A stretch of 34,761 nucleotides of DNA, taken from positions 1 to 34,761 of the forward strand of contig CAYQZZ010000019.1 of assembly GCA_964422155.1 (NCBI GenBank), in the 5' to 3' direction. How positions within the stretch are numbered: position 1 is the stretch's first letter; every line of letters begins with the position of its first letter. Both the position numbers and the translations under genes were made by a program. This document shows, one piece after another, positions 1-8,573 of the stretch. The notes beneath the pieces were generated by a model, which was not told where the DNA came from, ran no database searches, and was given only the letters and a program-made list of their open reading frames with translations. Source of the DNA: JBGPRB01 sp964422155 (lineage in GTDB: Bacteria > Chloroflexota > Dehalococcoidia > Dehalococcoidales > RBG-16-60-22).

Positions 1-751
1 CGCAGGTCGTAATAGCATCGCCCAGTCCGGCGAGTCCGGAGAAGGTAAGCGGATTTGCCCCCAGCGACATGCCGAGGGCGGTTATTTCGGTCAGGCCCCG
101 TGTCATAAAAGCAGCTTTAGCGTTATCCCCGTAGCCGAGTCCGTCAGCGATACCGGCGCCAAGCGCAATAATATTCTTTAAAGCCCCACCCAGTTCCACT
201 CCGATTAAATCGGTATTGGTAAAAACGCAGAAGCCGGGACATGTCAGCAGCTTCTGTGCTTTCTTGGCGGTCTCCTTATTTTCGGCGGCTACTACGGCGG
301 CGGCGGGACGGTTCTGCATAATCTCACGCGCGAGATTCGGCCCGGAAAGCACGCAAATATTGGACTCAAAACGTGGATTTATCTCCTCGGCGATTACCTG
401 TGACATGCGTTTATTGCTGCCTACTTCCAGCCCCTTGGCAGCACTCACCACGATGGCAGACCTGGTCAGATGGTGCGCAACCCGGGAGATGTTCTGCCGC
501 ATCGTTGCCGAAGGCACCGCCATGATGACGGCGTTGATATCATCCATAGCTTCATCGAGCTTGCTGGTGATTACCATCTGCTTTGGCAGCGTGATGCCGG
601 GGAATCGGGTGGGGTCGGGGCCTTTTTTCCTGAGTCGGCTGGCTTCTCGCTCTGTCCTTGCCCATAACCTGACGTCCATGCCATTATTAGCCAGCAGTAA
701 ACCCAGCGTGATTCCCCAGGTGGTCGTGCCGACAATAGCGATTTTCTGCAT
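1..751 (-). CDS. gpsA: NAD(P)-dependent glycerol-3-phosphate dehydrogenase, C-terminus missing
   Basis: The enzyme reduces dihydroxyacetone phosphate to sn-glycerol 3-phosphate in the cytosol and so supplies the backbone for phospholipids. Reading in from the start ATG at 751-749, the protein begins MQKIAIVGTTTWGITLGLLL, the N-terminal Rossmann nucleotide-binding fold. The usual glycine-rich motif is GxGxxG; here it reads GTTTWG, so the central glycine is replaced. The frame stays open for about 250 codons to the window edge, where GLAGLGDAITTC, a conserved C-terminal substrate-domain motif, is visible. The family is about 330 residues long, so roughly 80 residues lie outside the window. It sits 38 bases downstream of plsY, which uses its product, so an operon with plsY and der is likely. 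The identification is secure from these motifs and the context. Confidence 0.93.
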   Translation of the reverse strand, partial: MQKIAIVGTTTWGITLGLLLANNGMDVRLWARTEREASRLRKKGPDPTRFPGITLPKQMVITSKLDEAMDDINAVIMAVPSATMRQNISRVAHHLTRSAIVVSAAKGLEVGSNKRMSQVIAEEINPRFESNICVLSGPNLAREIMQNRPAAAVVAAENKETAKKAQKLLTCPGFCVFTNTDLIGVELGGALKNIIALGAGIADGLGYGDNAKAAFMTRGLTEITALGMSLGANPLTFSGLAGLGDAITTC

Positions 752-789
752 ATACTATCACTCGTACTTGCTGATATGGATGGGATGCC

Positions 790-1491
790 TTATTCGGGGT
801 CGTTGGTAGAAGGTGATGGTGATGCCTTGACCTTATCGCCGATTTTGCGTTCCGTGCCATTGAACAGCCTGATGATATTGTCGCGGTGCATCACGTAGAT
901 AAATATGGCGCTTATCATGGAAAAGACCACATATTCAAATGGGGGATATGGCTTTAAAAAGTCAACTTCCAGAACATTTAATGACATCAGCATGATGAAG
1001 GCGGTGACGGCTCCGATAATCGAGCCGAGCGACATGTATTTAGTCCTGAAACCGATGCCAAGTATGAATGCCCCGCCGATGATACCGGCAGGCCAGTGCA
1101 GGGCCAGCAGGCCGCCGATAAATGTAGCCACGCCGCGCCCGCCTTTAAATTTGAGAAATATTGACCAGCTGTGACCGGCAATCGCCGATAAAGCCGCCAG
1201 GACCTTGGCGCTTTCTATCCAGGTAAAGATACCGGTATTTGCCTGACTCTTGCTGCTGAAAATCAGAGCGGCAATCAGAACCGATAGCGCCCCCTTGCCT
1301 ATGTCGAGAATGAGTGAGAGAGCGGCAGCTTTTTTCCCGGCCGTCCGCAGGACATTAGTCATGCCTATTTTGCCGCTGCCGACCTGTCGGATATCTGTAT
1401 TGGCGAATCTCTTGCTGATTAAGAGACCGAATGGTATCGAGCCCAGTGTGTAGCTTATCAGGACTACGGCAATGTACATTAAAGCTGTCAT
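790..1491 (-). CDS. plsY: Acyl-phosphate:glycerol-3-phosphate acyltransferase PlsY
   Basis: This inner-membrane enzyme transfers an acyl group from acyl-phosphate to glycerol 3-phosphate, giving lysophosphatidic acid. All three family motifs are present: GSGKIGMTNVLR (about residues 38-49, where the common form is GSGNPGATN), GHSWSIFLKFKGGRGVAT (about 106-123), and HRDNIIRLFNGTE (about 192-204). Several hydrophobic membrane segments separate them. At 233 residues it is slightly longer than typical because of a polar C-terminal tail rich in Ser and Pro. Its ATG overlaps the der stop codon in an ATGA arrangement (1491-1488), which suggests translational coupling to der. gpsA follows and makes its substrate. 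Confidence 0.96.
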   Translation of the reverse strand: MTALMYIAVVLISYTLGSIPFGLLISKRFANTDIRQVGSGKIGMTNVLRTAGKKAAALSLILDIGKGALSVLIAALIFSSKSQANTGIFTWIESAKVLAALSAIAGHSWSIFLKFKGGRGVATFIGGLLALHWPAGIIGGAFILGIGFRTKYMSLGSIIGAVTAFIMLMSLNVLEVDFLKPYPPFEYVVFSMISAIFIYVMHRDNIIRLFNGTERKIGDKVKASPSPSTNDPE

Positions 1492-2801
1492 GGTTCACCC
1501 CTTGTCTTGAAAGTTAAACGAAGCGGTGTACCGGAAAAGCCGAATGCCTGGCGTAGTTGGTTTTCCAGATAACGCCGGTATGAGAAATGGACTAATCTGG
1601 CATCGTTGGTGAAGATGACGAAAGTCGGCGGGTTTACTTCCGCCTGAGTGGCGTAAAAGATTTTCAGCTGCTTGTTCTTGCTTCGCGGTCGGTTATGCGC
1701 CATAAGCGCCTGCTGGATAACGCTGTTTACCGTGGCGGTGGACAGCCTTTTGAGCCTCTCCTGGTAAACCTGGCTGACCTGGGGCATAATCCTGTCTACT
1801 CCCTGTCCCGATTTAGCCGAAGTATACAATATCGGCGCGTAAGAGGCAAATTTGAACTGGCTCTTAACGAGTTTATTCCACCCGGCTATATCTTTATTTT
1901 CAATCAGGTCCCATTTATTGACGATGATTATAATGCCCTTGGCGGCCTGTTGAATGTATCCGCCAATATGTGTGTCCTGGGTGGTTGCTATCTCGGTAGC
2001 GTCAAGAATAAGCAGGACGATATCCGCCCGGTCGATTGCCCGGAGAGTCCGTAGCACGCTGTATTGTTCTACCCCGGATTTCACCCGTCCCCGCCGTCTG
2101 ACGCCGGCTGTATCAATAAGTAGCACACTTTGCCCCTCAAAGTCAAACGGCGTATCTACAGCATCGCGGGTTGTCCCCGGGGCTTCATCGACAATCGCCC
2201 GCTCATCGCCCACCAGCGTATTTAACAGCATTGATTTACCGACGTTGGGTCGGCCGACAATAGCCACCTTGATAGCTTCCGGTGCGGTCTCGACAGGTGG
2301 CCGCGATGGCAGTAATTCTATTATCCTGTCCAGCAGCTCGGCGACGCCACGGCCATGATGGGCGCTGAGGGCCAGGGGTTCTCCCAGCCCCAGTTCGTAA
2401 AATTCCAGGGCTTCGGTTTCCAGCCTGTCATTATCGGCCTTATTAGCCGCCACCAGCACGGGCTTGTTGACACGACGGAGTACATCGGCAATCTCAAAGT
2501 CTGCTGGTGTTACGCCGTCGATAGTGTCTACCAAGTCAACGATAACATCTGCCTCGCTGATGGCTGTTTCCACCTGTGTTTTCACGCCCCGGGCTATTGT
2601 GGAACGTGGCTCAATTTCCAGACCTCCGGTATCGACCAGGGTAAATTCGACTCCCCGCCAGGTGACCGTGGCCATGTTGCGGTCGCGGGTAGTCCCCGGC
2701 AGGTCCTCGGTAATCGCCAGGGGTTTCCCCACAATCCTGTTAAGCAGGGTGGACTTACCGGTATTGGCCCGGCCAACGATGGCGACAACAGGTCTGGTCA
2801 T
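1488..2801 (-). CDS. der: Ribosome biogenesis GTPase Der (EngA)
   Basis: Der is a tandem-domain GTPase that helps assemble the 50S ribosomal subunit. The 437-residue length is typical. The first G domain has GRANTGKS (10-17), DTGG (57-60) and NKAD (120-123). The second has GRPNVGKS (183-190), DTAG (230-233) and NKWD (295-298). The C-terminal KH-like domain fills roughly residues 350-437. The first P-loop has Ala and Thr where the consensus is PNVGKS, a common variation in this domain. It is the first gene of a der-plsY-gpsA unit on the minus strand, and its stop overlaps the plsY start by four bases. Start and identity are both clear. Confidence 0.97.
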   Translation of the reverse strand: MTRPVVAIVGRANTGKSTLLNRIVGKPLAITEDLPGTTRDRNMATVTWRGVEFTLVDTGGLEIEPRSTIARGVKTQVETAISEADVIVDLVDTIDGVTPADFEIADVLRRVNKPVLVAANKADNDRLETEALEFYELGLGEPLALSAHHGRGVAELLDRIIELLPSRPPVETAPEAIKVAIVGRPNVGKSMLLNTLVGDERAIVDEAPGTTRDAVDTPFDFEGQSVLLIDTAGVRRRGRVKSGVEQYSVLRTLRAIDRADIVLLILDATEIATTQDTHIGGYIQQAAKGIIIIVNKWDLIENKDIAGWNKLVKSQFKFASYAPILYTSAKSGQGVDRIMPQVSQVYQERLKRLSTATVNSVIQQALMAHNRPRSKNKQLKIFYATQAEVNPPTFVIFTNDARLVHFSYRRYLENQLRQAFGFSGTPLRLTFKTRGEP

Positions 2802-2835
2802 TTTAATCTCAATAACCCCTTGCTCTTTGTATTCA

Positions 2836-2885
2836 CCTCTCCCTCAATGGGTTCACCCTGAAGGTTCTCCCTGAAGGGAGAGAGG
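2836..2885. repeat. Intergenic hairpin repeat, family A copy 1
   Basis: This short imperfect inverted repeat sits between galU and der, with arms of the type CCTCTCCCT and AGGGAGAGAGG. It contains GGGTTCACCCTGAAG at 2849-2863, which occurs identically but inverted at 23605-23619. Similar CCCTCTCC/GGAGAGGG arms occur at 23625-23646 and 28557-28578. It has no coding capacity. It looks like a dispersed hairpin element and not simply a terminator, because no long T run follows. Confidence 0.6.
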
Positions 2886-2929
2886 ACTGCTGTAAATTTC
2901 AGGCAGGATTAAAGGAGAGATTACCTCAA

Positions 2930-3790
2930 TCATAGCAGCTTTTTCAGGTAAGCCCTGAGCTCCGGCCCGATATCTTCACGCTTAAAAGCCAGCGCCATGT
3001 TAGCTTTCAGCCAGCCCAGCGGCGTCCCGGCGTCATAGCGCACCCCCTCAAGCTCACAGGCATAAAGCTTCTGACGCTTCAGAAGCAACTGAAGGGCATC
3101 GGTCAACTGAATCTCGTTACCCTTACCCGGCGGGGTGAATTTTAAAATATCAAATATCAGGGGCGTCAGTATATACCTGCCCACAATACCCAGGCGGGAA
3201 GGCGCCTGTGACGGTTCCGGCTTTTCTACGAGGCTCAGCACCTGATAAACTCCTTTAGCCACCCGCTCCGGCTCGATAATGCCGTATTTCCCGGTATCCT
3301 CATCGCTGACACGCTCAACGGCTACCACACCAGCCCCGAATTTCTCATAGACTCCTATCATCTGCTTCAAACCGGGCACGTCACTATCGATAATGTCATC
3401 GGGGAGCATTACCGCAAAAGGTTCATCGCCAACGATATCCTTCACCATCAGAACAGCATGTCCCAGTCCCAGCTGTTCCTTCTGCCGGACATAGTAAATA
3501 TCCACCAGGCTGGATAGCTCCCGCATCCGCCGCAGCTGCTCGATTTCACCCTTTTGTTCCAGATAGTATTCCAGTTCAAGGGAGCGGTCGAAGTAGTCTT
3601 CAATAGCCCGCTTGCCCATGGCCGTCACCATGATTACCTGCTCGATGCCGGAATTTATAGCCTCCTCCACGGAATACTGAATCAGGGGTCTATCCACCAG
3701 GGGCAGCATTTCCTTGGGTTGAGACCGGGTAATGGGCAGAAACCGGGTGCCCCAGCCGGCCGCCGTAATTACCGCTTTACGAACCTTCAT
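2930..3790 (-). CDS. galU: UTP--glucose-1-phosphate uridylyltransferase
   Basis: The enzyme makes UDP-glucose from UTP and glucose 1-phosphate, feeding envelope glycan, glycolipid or trehalose synthesis. The N-terminus reads AVITAAGWGTRFLPITRSQP followed by KEMLPL, the nucleotidyltransferase signature of the GalU family. VMLPDDI near the middle is the metal-binding Asp region. VEKPEPSQAPSRLGIVGRYI and the C-terminal YDAGTPLGWLKAN match GalU in order and spacing. The 286-residue length is typical. Its ATG overlaps the stop of the upstream ROK kinase in an ATGA arrangement (3790-3787). If that kinase makes glucose 6-phosphate, the two genes would act on the same route once phosphoglucomutase is supplied from elsewhere. 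Confidence 0.95.
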   Translation of the reverse strand: MKVRKAVITAAGWGTRFLPITRSQPKEMLPLVDRPLIQYSVEEAINSGIEQVIMVTAMGKRAIEDYFDRSLELEYYLEQKGEIEQLRRMRELSSLVDIYYVRQKEQLGLGHAVLMVKDIVGDEPFAVMLPDDIIDSDVPGLKQMIGVYEKFGAGVVAVERVSDEDTGKYGIIEPERVAKGVYQVLSLVEKPEPSQAPSRLGIVGRYILTPLIFDILKFTPPGKGNEIQLTDALQLLLKRQKLYACELEGVRYDAGTPLGWLKANMALAFKREDIGPELRAYLKKLL

Positions 3791-4773
3791 TTTGTCCTCC
3801 TTATATCAAGAGCAAAAGCCGCGGCGCCATAGACTCCGGCCTCATTACCGAGTTGAGCGGTAACAATACGCACTAAACGCGCGGATATCGAGAAAGCCCT
3901 TTCGGCAACCATCCGCCGGCCCGGCTCAATTAACATATCTCCGAGTTCCGCCATGCCACCGCCGATGACTATCATTTCCGGGTTGAAGATATTAACGATA
4001 TTGACCATGCCGATACCCAGATAAAAAGCCGCCCGTGCGATAACATCCCGCGCTAGATTGTCGCCATTCCGGGCAGCTCTGCCAACTACCTCCGCGGTGA
4101 TATCTTCTAACTTTCCCCCCACCATGTCAACAAGAGAAGATTTTTCTCCCTTGCTGATACGCCCTATAGCATCCCTAGATATGGCCGTTCCCGAGGCCAG
4201 CATTTCCAGGCAGCCGGTATTGCCGCAGCCGCACCTGGGGCCATTAGTATCGATAGCCATGTGGCCAAGCTCCGCGGCACCGCCGACGGCACCGAGATAG
4301 AGTTTACCATCGGCAATAATGCCGCCGCCAATACCGGTGCCCAGCGTGAATAAAACGAGATTTTTCACGCCTCTCCCCACGCCGAAACGGTACTCTCCCA
4401 GGGCCGCCGCGCTGGCATCATTGACCAGAAAAGTATCTACCTTATATTTCTTTTGAATAATATCTCCAAGCGGGACATCGGCCCAGCCCGTCATGTTGGG
4501 AGAAGGCGTCACCACCACACCACGTCCCGAGTCGATGCCGCCGGCACAGGCGATACTGATAGCGCCCAGCTGAGATGGCTTTATCCTGTTACGGTCCAGA
4601 AGGCTATCAACAGCCGAGCAGAGTCGCCCGATGACAGGGTCGACACCTTCATGAGCCAGGGTCGGAGCAATGTCCTTAGCCAGCATTTGACCATCGGCAG
4701 AAAAAATGGCGGTCAATATTTTGGTGCCACCGATGTCTACAGCCAGTACCGGTGCTTTATGCTGTCCTGTCAT
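3787..4773 (-). CDS. ROK-family sugar kinase, probable glucokinase
   Basis: ROK kinases phosphorylate hexoses with ATP in the cytosol. The protein has the phosphate-1 motif DIGGTK (13-18), GTGIGGG near residue 145, the substrate motif GELGH-like in the form AAELGHMAID, and the zinc-binding signature CGCGNTGCLE. The 328 residues match glucokinase-type ROK proteins. There is no N-terminal helix-turn-helix, so it is a kinase and not a NagC/XylR-type repressor. It overlaps galU by four bases and lies 17 bases downstream of an alpha/beta hydrolase gene. Glucose is the most likely substrate given galU, but N-acetylmannosamine or fructose cannot be excluded from sequence alone. Confidence 0.88.
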   Translation of the reverse strand: MTGQHKAPVLAVDIGGTKILTAIFSADGQMLAKDIAPTLAHEGVDPVIGRLCSAVDSLLDRNRIKPSQLGAISIACAGGIDSGRGVVVTPSPNMTGWADVPLGDIIQKKYKVDTFLVNDASAAALGEYRFGVGRGVKNLVLFTLGTGIGGGIIADGKLYLGAVGGAAELGHMAIDTNGPRCGCGNTGCLEMLASGTAISRDAIGRISKGEKSSLVDMVGGKLEDITAEVVGRAARNGDNLARDVIARAAFYLGIGMVNIVNIFNPEMIVIGGGMAELGDMLIEPGRRMVAERAFSISARLVRIVTAQLGNEAGVYGAAAFALDIRRTK

Positions 4774-4790
4774 GCTATTACCACTTTATC

Positions 4791-5633
4791 CTATTTTGCC
4801 AGGAAGTCCAGCACGAGCTTATTGAATTCTTCAGGGTGCTCAAGCTGCGGCATATGCCCGCAGTGGTCAAAGATATGTAACCTGGCGTTGCGGATTTTTT
4901 TCGCAGCGATATGCGCATGGGCTAAAGGCAGGATGCGGTCCTGCTGTCCCCAGAAAATCAGGGTCGGAGCGGTAATGGTTCCAAGTTTGCTTATTAAAAG
5001 ACCAGTCAAGTCAGCACGCTGCCCGCGAAAGTTGATGGCAGCGCGCAGGGTTGCCAGCAAGGCTTGGGACGCACCGGGTAAGACTATCAGTCCGTAGCTT
5101 TCCTCCACCAATTCATCTGTTACCAGGGATGAATCATAAACTACTTTTTTCCATAGCCGGGCGGTTCCTTTCCGGCTGGGCCTGGTCAAGAATTCACCGA
5201 TGAGGGGGAGTGACGCCACTTTAAAGTCAAGAATTACTCCCCTTCCCATCCCGGCATTATCCACAAGTACCAGTTTTTCCACCTTACCGGGAAAATCAAT
5301 GGCAAACCGCAGCACCAAGCCTCCCCCCAGGGAGTTCCCGACCAGACTGGCCTTTTCTATGCTCTGTGTTTTCATAAAGTCGTTAATAAGTCTCACCAGG
5401 ACGTTTAAATCATGTGTTAAGGGGGTTTTTTCGGCGCGGCCAAATCCGACCAAATCCATAGCATAGACGCGATGATGCTGCGCCAGCACATCGATATTAT
5501 GTACCCAGTTTTCTATCGAGCCCCCCAGGCCATGGACAAAAATGACCGGCGTTCCTTTATCACCTGCCGCCCAGAAGCGCGTGTTGATGTTGCCGACTTT
5601 AATATACTGGTCCTGTGGCGACTGTACCGACAT
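4791..5633 (-). CDS. Alpha/beta-fold hydrolase
   Basis: This is a cytosolic serine hydrolase of unknown substrate. The oxyanion region HGLGGS starts at residue 34. The nucleophile elbow is GNSLGG (99-104, Ser101), and the remaining catalytic residues are probably Asp232 (GQQDRILP) and His260 (DHCGHMPQLEHP). The 280 residues are typical of the family that includes meta-cleavage product hydrolases, haloperoxidases and epoxide hydrolases. No signal peptide is seen. It is the first gene of the unit with the ROK kinase and galU, but that context does not reveal a substrate. Confidence 0.88.
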   Translation of the reverse strand: MSVQSPQDQYIKVGNINTRFWAAGDKGTPVIFVHGLGGSIENWVHNIDVLAQHHRVYAMDLVGFGRAEKTPLTHDLNVLVRLINDFMKTQSIEKASLVGNSLGGGLVLRFAIDFPGKVEKLVLVDNAGMGRGVILDFKVASLPLIGEFLTRPSRKGTARLWKKVVYDSSLVTDELVEESYGLIVLPGASQALLATLRAAINFRGQRADLTGLLISKLGTITAPTLIFWGQQDRILPLAHAHIAAKKIRNARLHIFDHCGHMPQLEHPEEFNKLVLDFLAK

Positions 5634-5683
5634 CTCTGACCCCTTTTTTACCGCTTTAGTCTTGCCTTAAAAGAACGTTATTC

Positions 5684-5797
5684 ATGTCACCCTGAGCGTA
5701 GTGAAGGGTCTGCGGGTGGTGGGGACTATCTGTGGACTGCCAGCCCCTCCCACAGATTCTTCGTCATCCGCCTTAGGTGGATTCCTCAGAATGACAT
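5684..5797. repeat. MITE-like inverted-repeat element, family B copy 1
   Basis: The 114-base stretch between holA and the hydrolase gene is bounded by ATGTCACCCTGAG (5684-5696) and CTCAGAATGACAT (5785-5797). These are inverted copies of each other with 11 of 13 positions matching. The interior carries CACAGATTCTTCG. No ORF is present. The related copy at 6924-7027 shares the CTCAGAATGACA end. This resembles small non-autonomous dispersed elements. No transposase is in the window. Confidence 0.65.
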
Positions 5798-5850
5798 TTA
5801 GGGCAAAACTTACTGCTTTCAGGTAACTTACGATACATTACGTCAATTTG

Positions 5851-6861
5851 TCAAGCGGAAACGGCTCCCCGCTGCCCCAGTTCGGCAATCAGTATATCAA
5901 GGGCAAGCTCGCCGTCGAATTTCCCCGTCTTGATGGAGATGTCGGTTTCCAGGAGCTTATGGTACAGTTCATGTAATCGCGCCGGGGAATATTTATCCGC
6001 CTGCTGCCAGGCCTTGCGCAGAACAAAATCGCGGGTCAGTCCCAGTTTACTCTGGATATCGCTGCGGGACTTTCCTCGCCCTCTCATTTCCTTTACCTGG
6101 AAGATGATTCTAACCTGTCGGGATAGCATAACCAGAAGCTGGGCCGGCGCCGCCCCCTGCCTGAACAACTGCTGTAAAAGCTCCTGGGCAGCGCTGACCC
6201 TGAACTCCAGGATGGCATCGACCATGGCAAAGACATTGGCCTCCTGAGCATAGCTCACCACCGACCGGACATCCGCTTCCTCGATGCGGCGCCCCCCGGT
6301 GAACAGGACCAGCTTATCTACCTCATTAGCCATCATCCAGAGGTCGCTGCCGACGAACCGGACCATTAAAGCTACCGCTTGCGGCGATATGGTGCTGCTC
6401 GTACCAGCCACCCGCCGCTCAACCCACTGGCGCAACTGGAACTCTTTCAACAAGGGGAACGACTTTATCCTGGCTGCAGACATCAGCTCATGCAGCAGCG
6501 GATTACGGTCGTTTATCCTGCCGCCAATTAAAACCAGCTCTGTGAATGGCGGTAACCTTTTGATACCATCGGCTATCGCCCGATACTCTTCAGTCTGGTC
6601 GGGCGGTCGGGACGATTTTTTCCTGCCGTTTTTGACCTTAGGCTCGAAACGCTCCAGCAGCCCCTCGACGATAACGAGTCGCTTCTCAGCGAGAAACGGG
6701 ACCGTCTCACAGGCAGCCCGCAGCCGTTCGGGCGTTACCTGCCTTCCGTCAAGCTCGGTGGTATTGGTCATCAGGGCCGACGGGTCGCCGATGCTCTTTT
6801 TTATCTCTTCCAGCGCCTTACGGATAGAAAAATCATCCCCGCCGATGAGTATGTGCAGCAA
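5851..6861 (-). CDS. holA: DNA polymerase III subunit delta
   Basis: The delta subunit is the wrench of the clamp-loader complex that opens the beta sliding clamp. The 336-residue protein starts MLHILIGGDDFSIRKALEEI, the typical N-terminal AAA+-like fold without Walker A. It contains the conserved segments FLAEKRLVIVEGLL and WMMANEVDKLVLFTGG, and the C-terminal collar region LLVMLSRQVRIIFQVKEM through ELALDILIAEL. The length and order match HolA. The insertion KVKNGRKKSSRPPDQTEE near residue 80 is a polar loop and is unusual but plausible. It is flanked on both sides by family B repeats and appears to be transcribed alone. Confidence 0.92.
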   Translation of the reverse strand: MLHILIGGDDFSIRKALEEIKKSIGDPSALMTNTTELDGRQVTPERLRAACETVPFLAEKRLVIVEGLLERFEPKVKNGRKKSSRPPDQTEEYRAIADGIKRLPPFTELVLIGGRINDRNPLLHELMSAARIKSFPLLKEFQLRQWVERRVAGTSSTISPQAVALMVRFVGSDLWMMANEVDKLVLFTGGRRIEEADVRSVVSYAQEANVFAMVDAILEFRVSAAQELLQQLFRQGAAPAQLLVMLSRQVRIIFQVKEMRGRGKSRSDIQSKLGLTRDFVLRKAWQQADKYSPARLHELYHKLLETDISIKTGKFDGELALDILIAELGQRGAVSA

Positions 6862-6923
6862 GTTTTACTCTCCCACATTAGAGTCTACCCATTGTACCAT
6901 AATAGAAAAAGGGGTGTTTAATA

Positions 6924-7080
6924 ATGTCATTCTCGGGCTTCAGTCTGAACGCTTCAGCCTGAAGGCTTGACCCGAGAATCCAGGATACCACTCCTCCCAC
7001 GGATTCTTCGCTTCGCTCAGAATGACAGAGTAGGCTGGAATGACAATTGTGGGAAGACTGGAATGATACCAAATTATTAT
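6924..7080. repeat. Composite inverted-repeat region, family B copy 2
   Basis: This is the gene-free stretch between holA and the HEAT-like gene. It starts ATGTCATTCTCGGG and contains inverted arms TCTCGGG/CCCGAGA (6931-6937 and about 6970-6976). It carries GATTCTTCGCTTCGCTCAG and the end CTCAGAATGACA (7016-7027) shared with copy 1. A tail beginning TGGAATGACA at 7036 matches 22427-22458 at about 26 of 32 positions. No ORF is credible here. It looks like two nested or adjacent elements. Confidence 0.6.
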
Positions 7081-7102
7081 TTAACGCTCTCTTCATTTAG
7101 AG

Positions 7103-7131
7103 TTGACAAAACACCGCCGTTAATGAATAAT
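7103..7131 (+). promoter_or_regulatory. Sigma-70-type promoter for the 7191 gene
   Basis: TTGACA (7103-7108), a 17-base spacer, then AATAAT (7126-7131). This gives a leader of about 50 bases to the ATG at 7191. The -35 is a perfect match and the -10 matches five of six. Confidence 0.65.
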
Positions 7132-7190
7132 CGCTCAGAGAGCACAATAATATACGGTTAACCGCACTGTGAAATCGAGAGGTGAAAACA

Positions 7191-7430
7191 ATGTCGGAAA
7201 GTCCCCAGGAAAGTGAAAAAACTGATGAACTTAAGAAAATGGCAGCCATCGCTACGGACCTACAACTGGCCGGTAAAATGAGGGTCCAGGCTATCAATCT
7301 GCTCGGCGATATGGCTTCCCACGAATCGCTGCTCGTCCTGCTCAACCTGGCCGCCAACGACAAACTGAATATAGACGAAAGGGACCTGGCCCTCAAAAGA
7401 GGCCGGGAAATAGTCAGGAAAGGCCGCTGA
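7191..7430 (+). CDS. Small HEAT-repeat-like helical protein
   Basis: This 79-residue hypothetical protein is entirely helical in appearance. The middle (MRVQAINLLGDMASHESLLV) looks like one and a half HEAT-type repeats, as found in small scaffold or PBS-lyase HEAT-like proteins. No catalytic motif, signal peptide or membrane segment is visible. The start was placed at ATG 7191 and not the in-frame GTG at 7182, because GAGAGG (7177-7182) lies eight bases before the ATG and overlaps the GTG. It has its own promoter and ends 36 bases before the YchF-like gene, so the two are probably cotranscribed. Its function is unknown. Confidence 0.75.
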   Translation: MSESPQESEKTDELKKMAAIATDLQLAGKMRVQAINLLGDMASHESLLVLLNLAANDKLNIDERDLALKRGREIVRKGR

Positions 7431-7466
7431 TAACTTTATCCCCATCGGCAGCCAGGCATCACACTG

Positions 7467-8573
7467 ATGAGTATCAACATCGGCATCATAGGCCTGCCCC
7501 AGAGCGGTAAAACAACCGTTTTCAACGCCCTGACCAGAGGCAAAGCGGATACAGTCACCCACGCCACGGAAGGCCTGTCCCCCCACATCGGCATCACCCG
7601 CGTCCCGGAGCCGCGCCTAAAGGTCCTGGAGGATATACTCCACCCCGGAAAGGTAGTGCCGGTTGAAGCCAAATATATCGACGTCGGGGCCTCGGTCAAG
7701 ACCCTGGCCCAGGACAAAGGGATAGGCGGCCAACTGCTGAACCAGCTAAGCACCGTCGATACGCTTATCTGTGTCGTCCGCGCCTTTACCGATGAAAGCA
7801 TACCGCATCCCCAGGGCAGCCTGGATGTAAAGAGAGATATCGGCACCCTCAATATGGAGCTAGTCTTTTCCGACCTGGCTATCATGGAGAGAAGGCTGGA
7901 GAAACTGGAAACTTCCCTGAAGGGAGCCAAACCCGGCGAGCGCCAGGGGGTTTTGCAGGAAAAAGACATTTTATTGCGGTTCAAGGTCGAACTGGAAAAC
8001 GATAAACCCCTCCGGGCGCTGGCTATGGAGTCGACCGAGGCCAGAATTATTACCAACTACCAGTTTCTTACCGCCAAGCCGCTGCTTATCGCGATAAATA
8101 TCGGCGAAGAGCAGATTCCCCGGGCGGCGTCCCTGGAAGCAGAACTGAACTCACAATATTCCGGCACGAAATGTCGCGCTATCACTCTCTGCGGCAAGCT
8201 GGAAATGGAGCTGGCCCAGCTGGAAGATAGCGCCGCCCAGGAATTCCGCGCCGATTTCGGCTTAAAAGAATCGGGGCTGGAGCGCACCATAAAAATGTCC
8301 TATGAGCTTTCGGACCTGATTTCATTCTTCACCATCGCCTCGAATGAGGTCAGGGCCTGGTCTATCAAGAAAGGCACCACGGCAGTGAAAGCCGCCGGTA
8401 AAATTCACACGGACATGGAAAAAGGCTTTATCCGCGCCGAAGGTATCGGCTTTGACGACCTGGTGAAGTGCGGCAGTATCGCCGAGGCCCGCAAAAGAGG
8501 GCTGCTCCGCCTCGAAGGTAAGGAATACGTTATCCAGGACGGCGATGTCGTTACTTTTCTCTTCAATGTGTAG
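7467..8573 (+). CDS. YchF/OLA1-type P-loop NTPase with C-terminal TGS (DUF933) domain
   Basis: The protein belongs to the Obg/YchF group of translation-factor NTPases. The P-loop is GLPQSGKT (9-16). The fourth motif is NIGE (211-214), the NxxE form that in YchF proteins favours ATP over GTP. The C-terminal DUF933/TGS part (about 285-368) ends EGKEYVIQDGDVVTFLFNV, a clear YchF signature. The middle holds the alpha-helical coiled insert (FSDLAIMERRLEKLETSLKG). The third motif, normally DxAG, reads DVGA at 72-75, so the glycine is displaced. This is therefore a divergent family member and not canonical YchF, and I leave the symbol empty. The 3' end overlaps the convergent NfeD gene by 11 bases. 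Confidence 0.88.
   Translation: MSINIGIIGLPQSGKTTVFNALTRGKADTVTHATEGLSPHIGITRVPEPRLKVLEDILHPGKVVPVEAKYIDVGASVKTLAQDKGIGGQLLNQLSTVDTLICVVRAFTDESIPHPQGSLDVKRDIGTLNMELVFSDLAIMERRLEKLETSLKGAKPGERQGVLQEKDILLRFKVELENDKPLRALAMESTEARIITNYQFLTAKPLLIAINIGEEQIPRAASLEAELNSQYSGTKCRAITLCGKLEMELAQLEDSAAQEFRADFGLKESGLERTIKMSYELSDLISFFTIASNEVRAWSIKKGTTAVKAAGKIHTDMEKGFIRAEGIGFDDLVKCGSIAEARKRGLLRLEGKEYVIQDGDVVTFLFNV

Noticed and set aside
216..809. 197-codon plus-strand ORF over gpsA
   Set aside because: It is antisense to gpsA, whose frame shows family motifs; no ribosome binding site or homologous motif supports the plus-strand reading.
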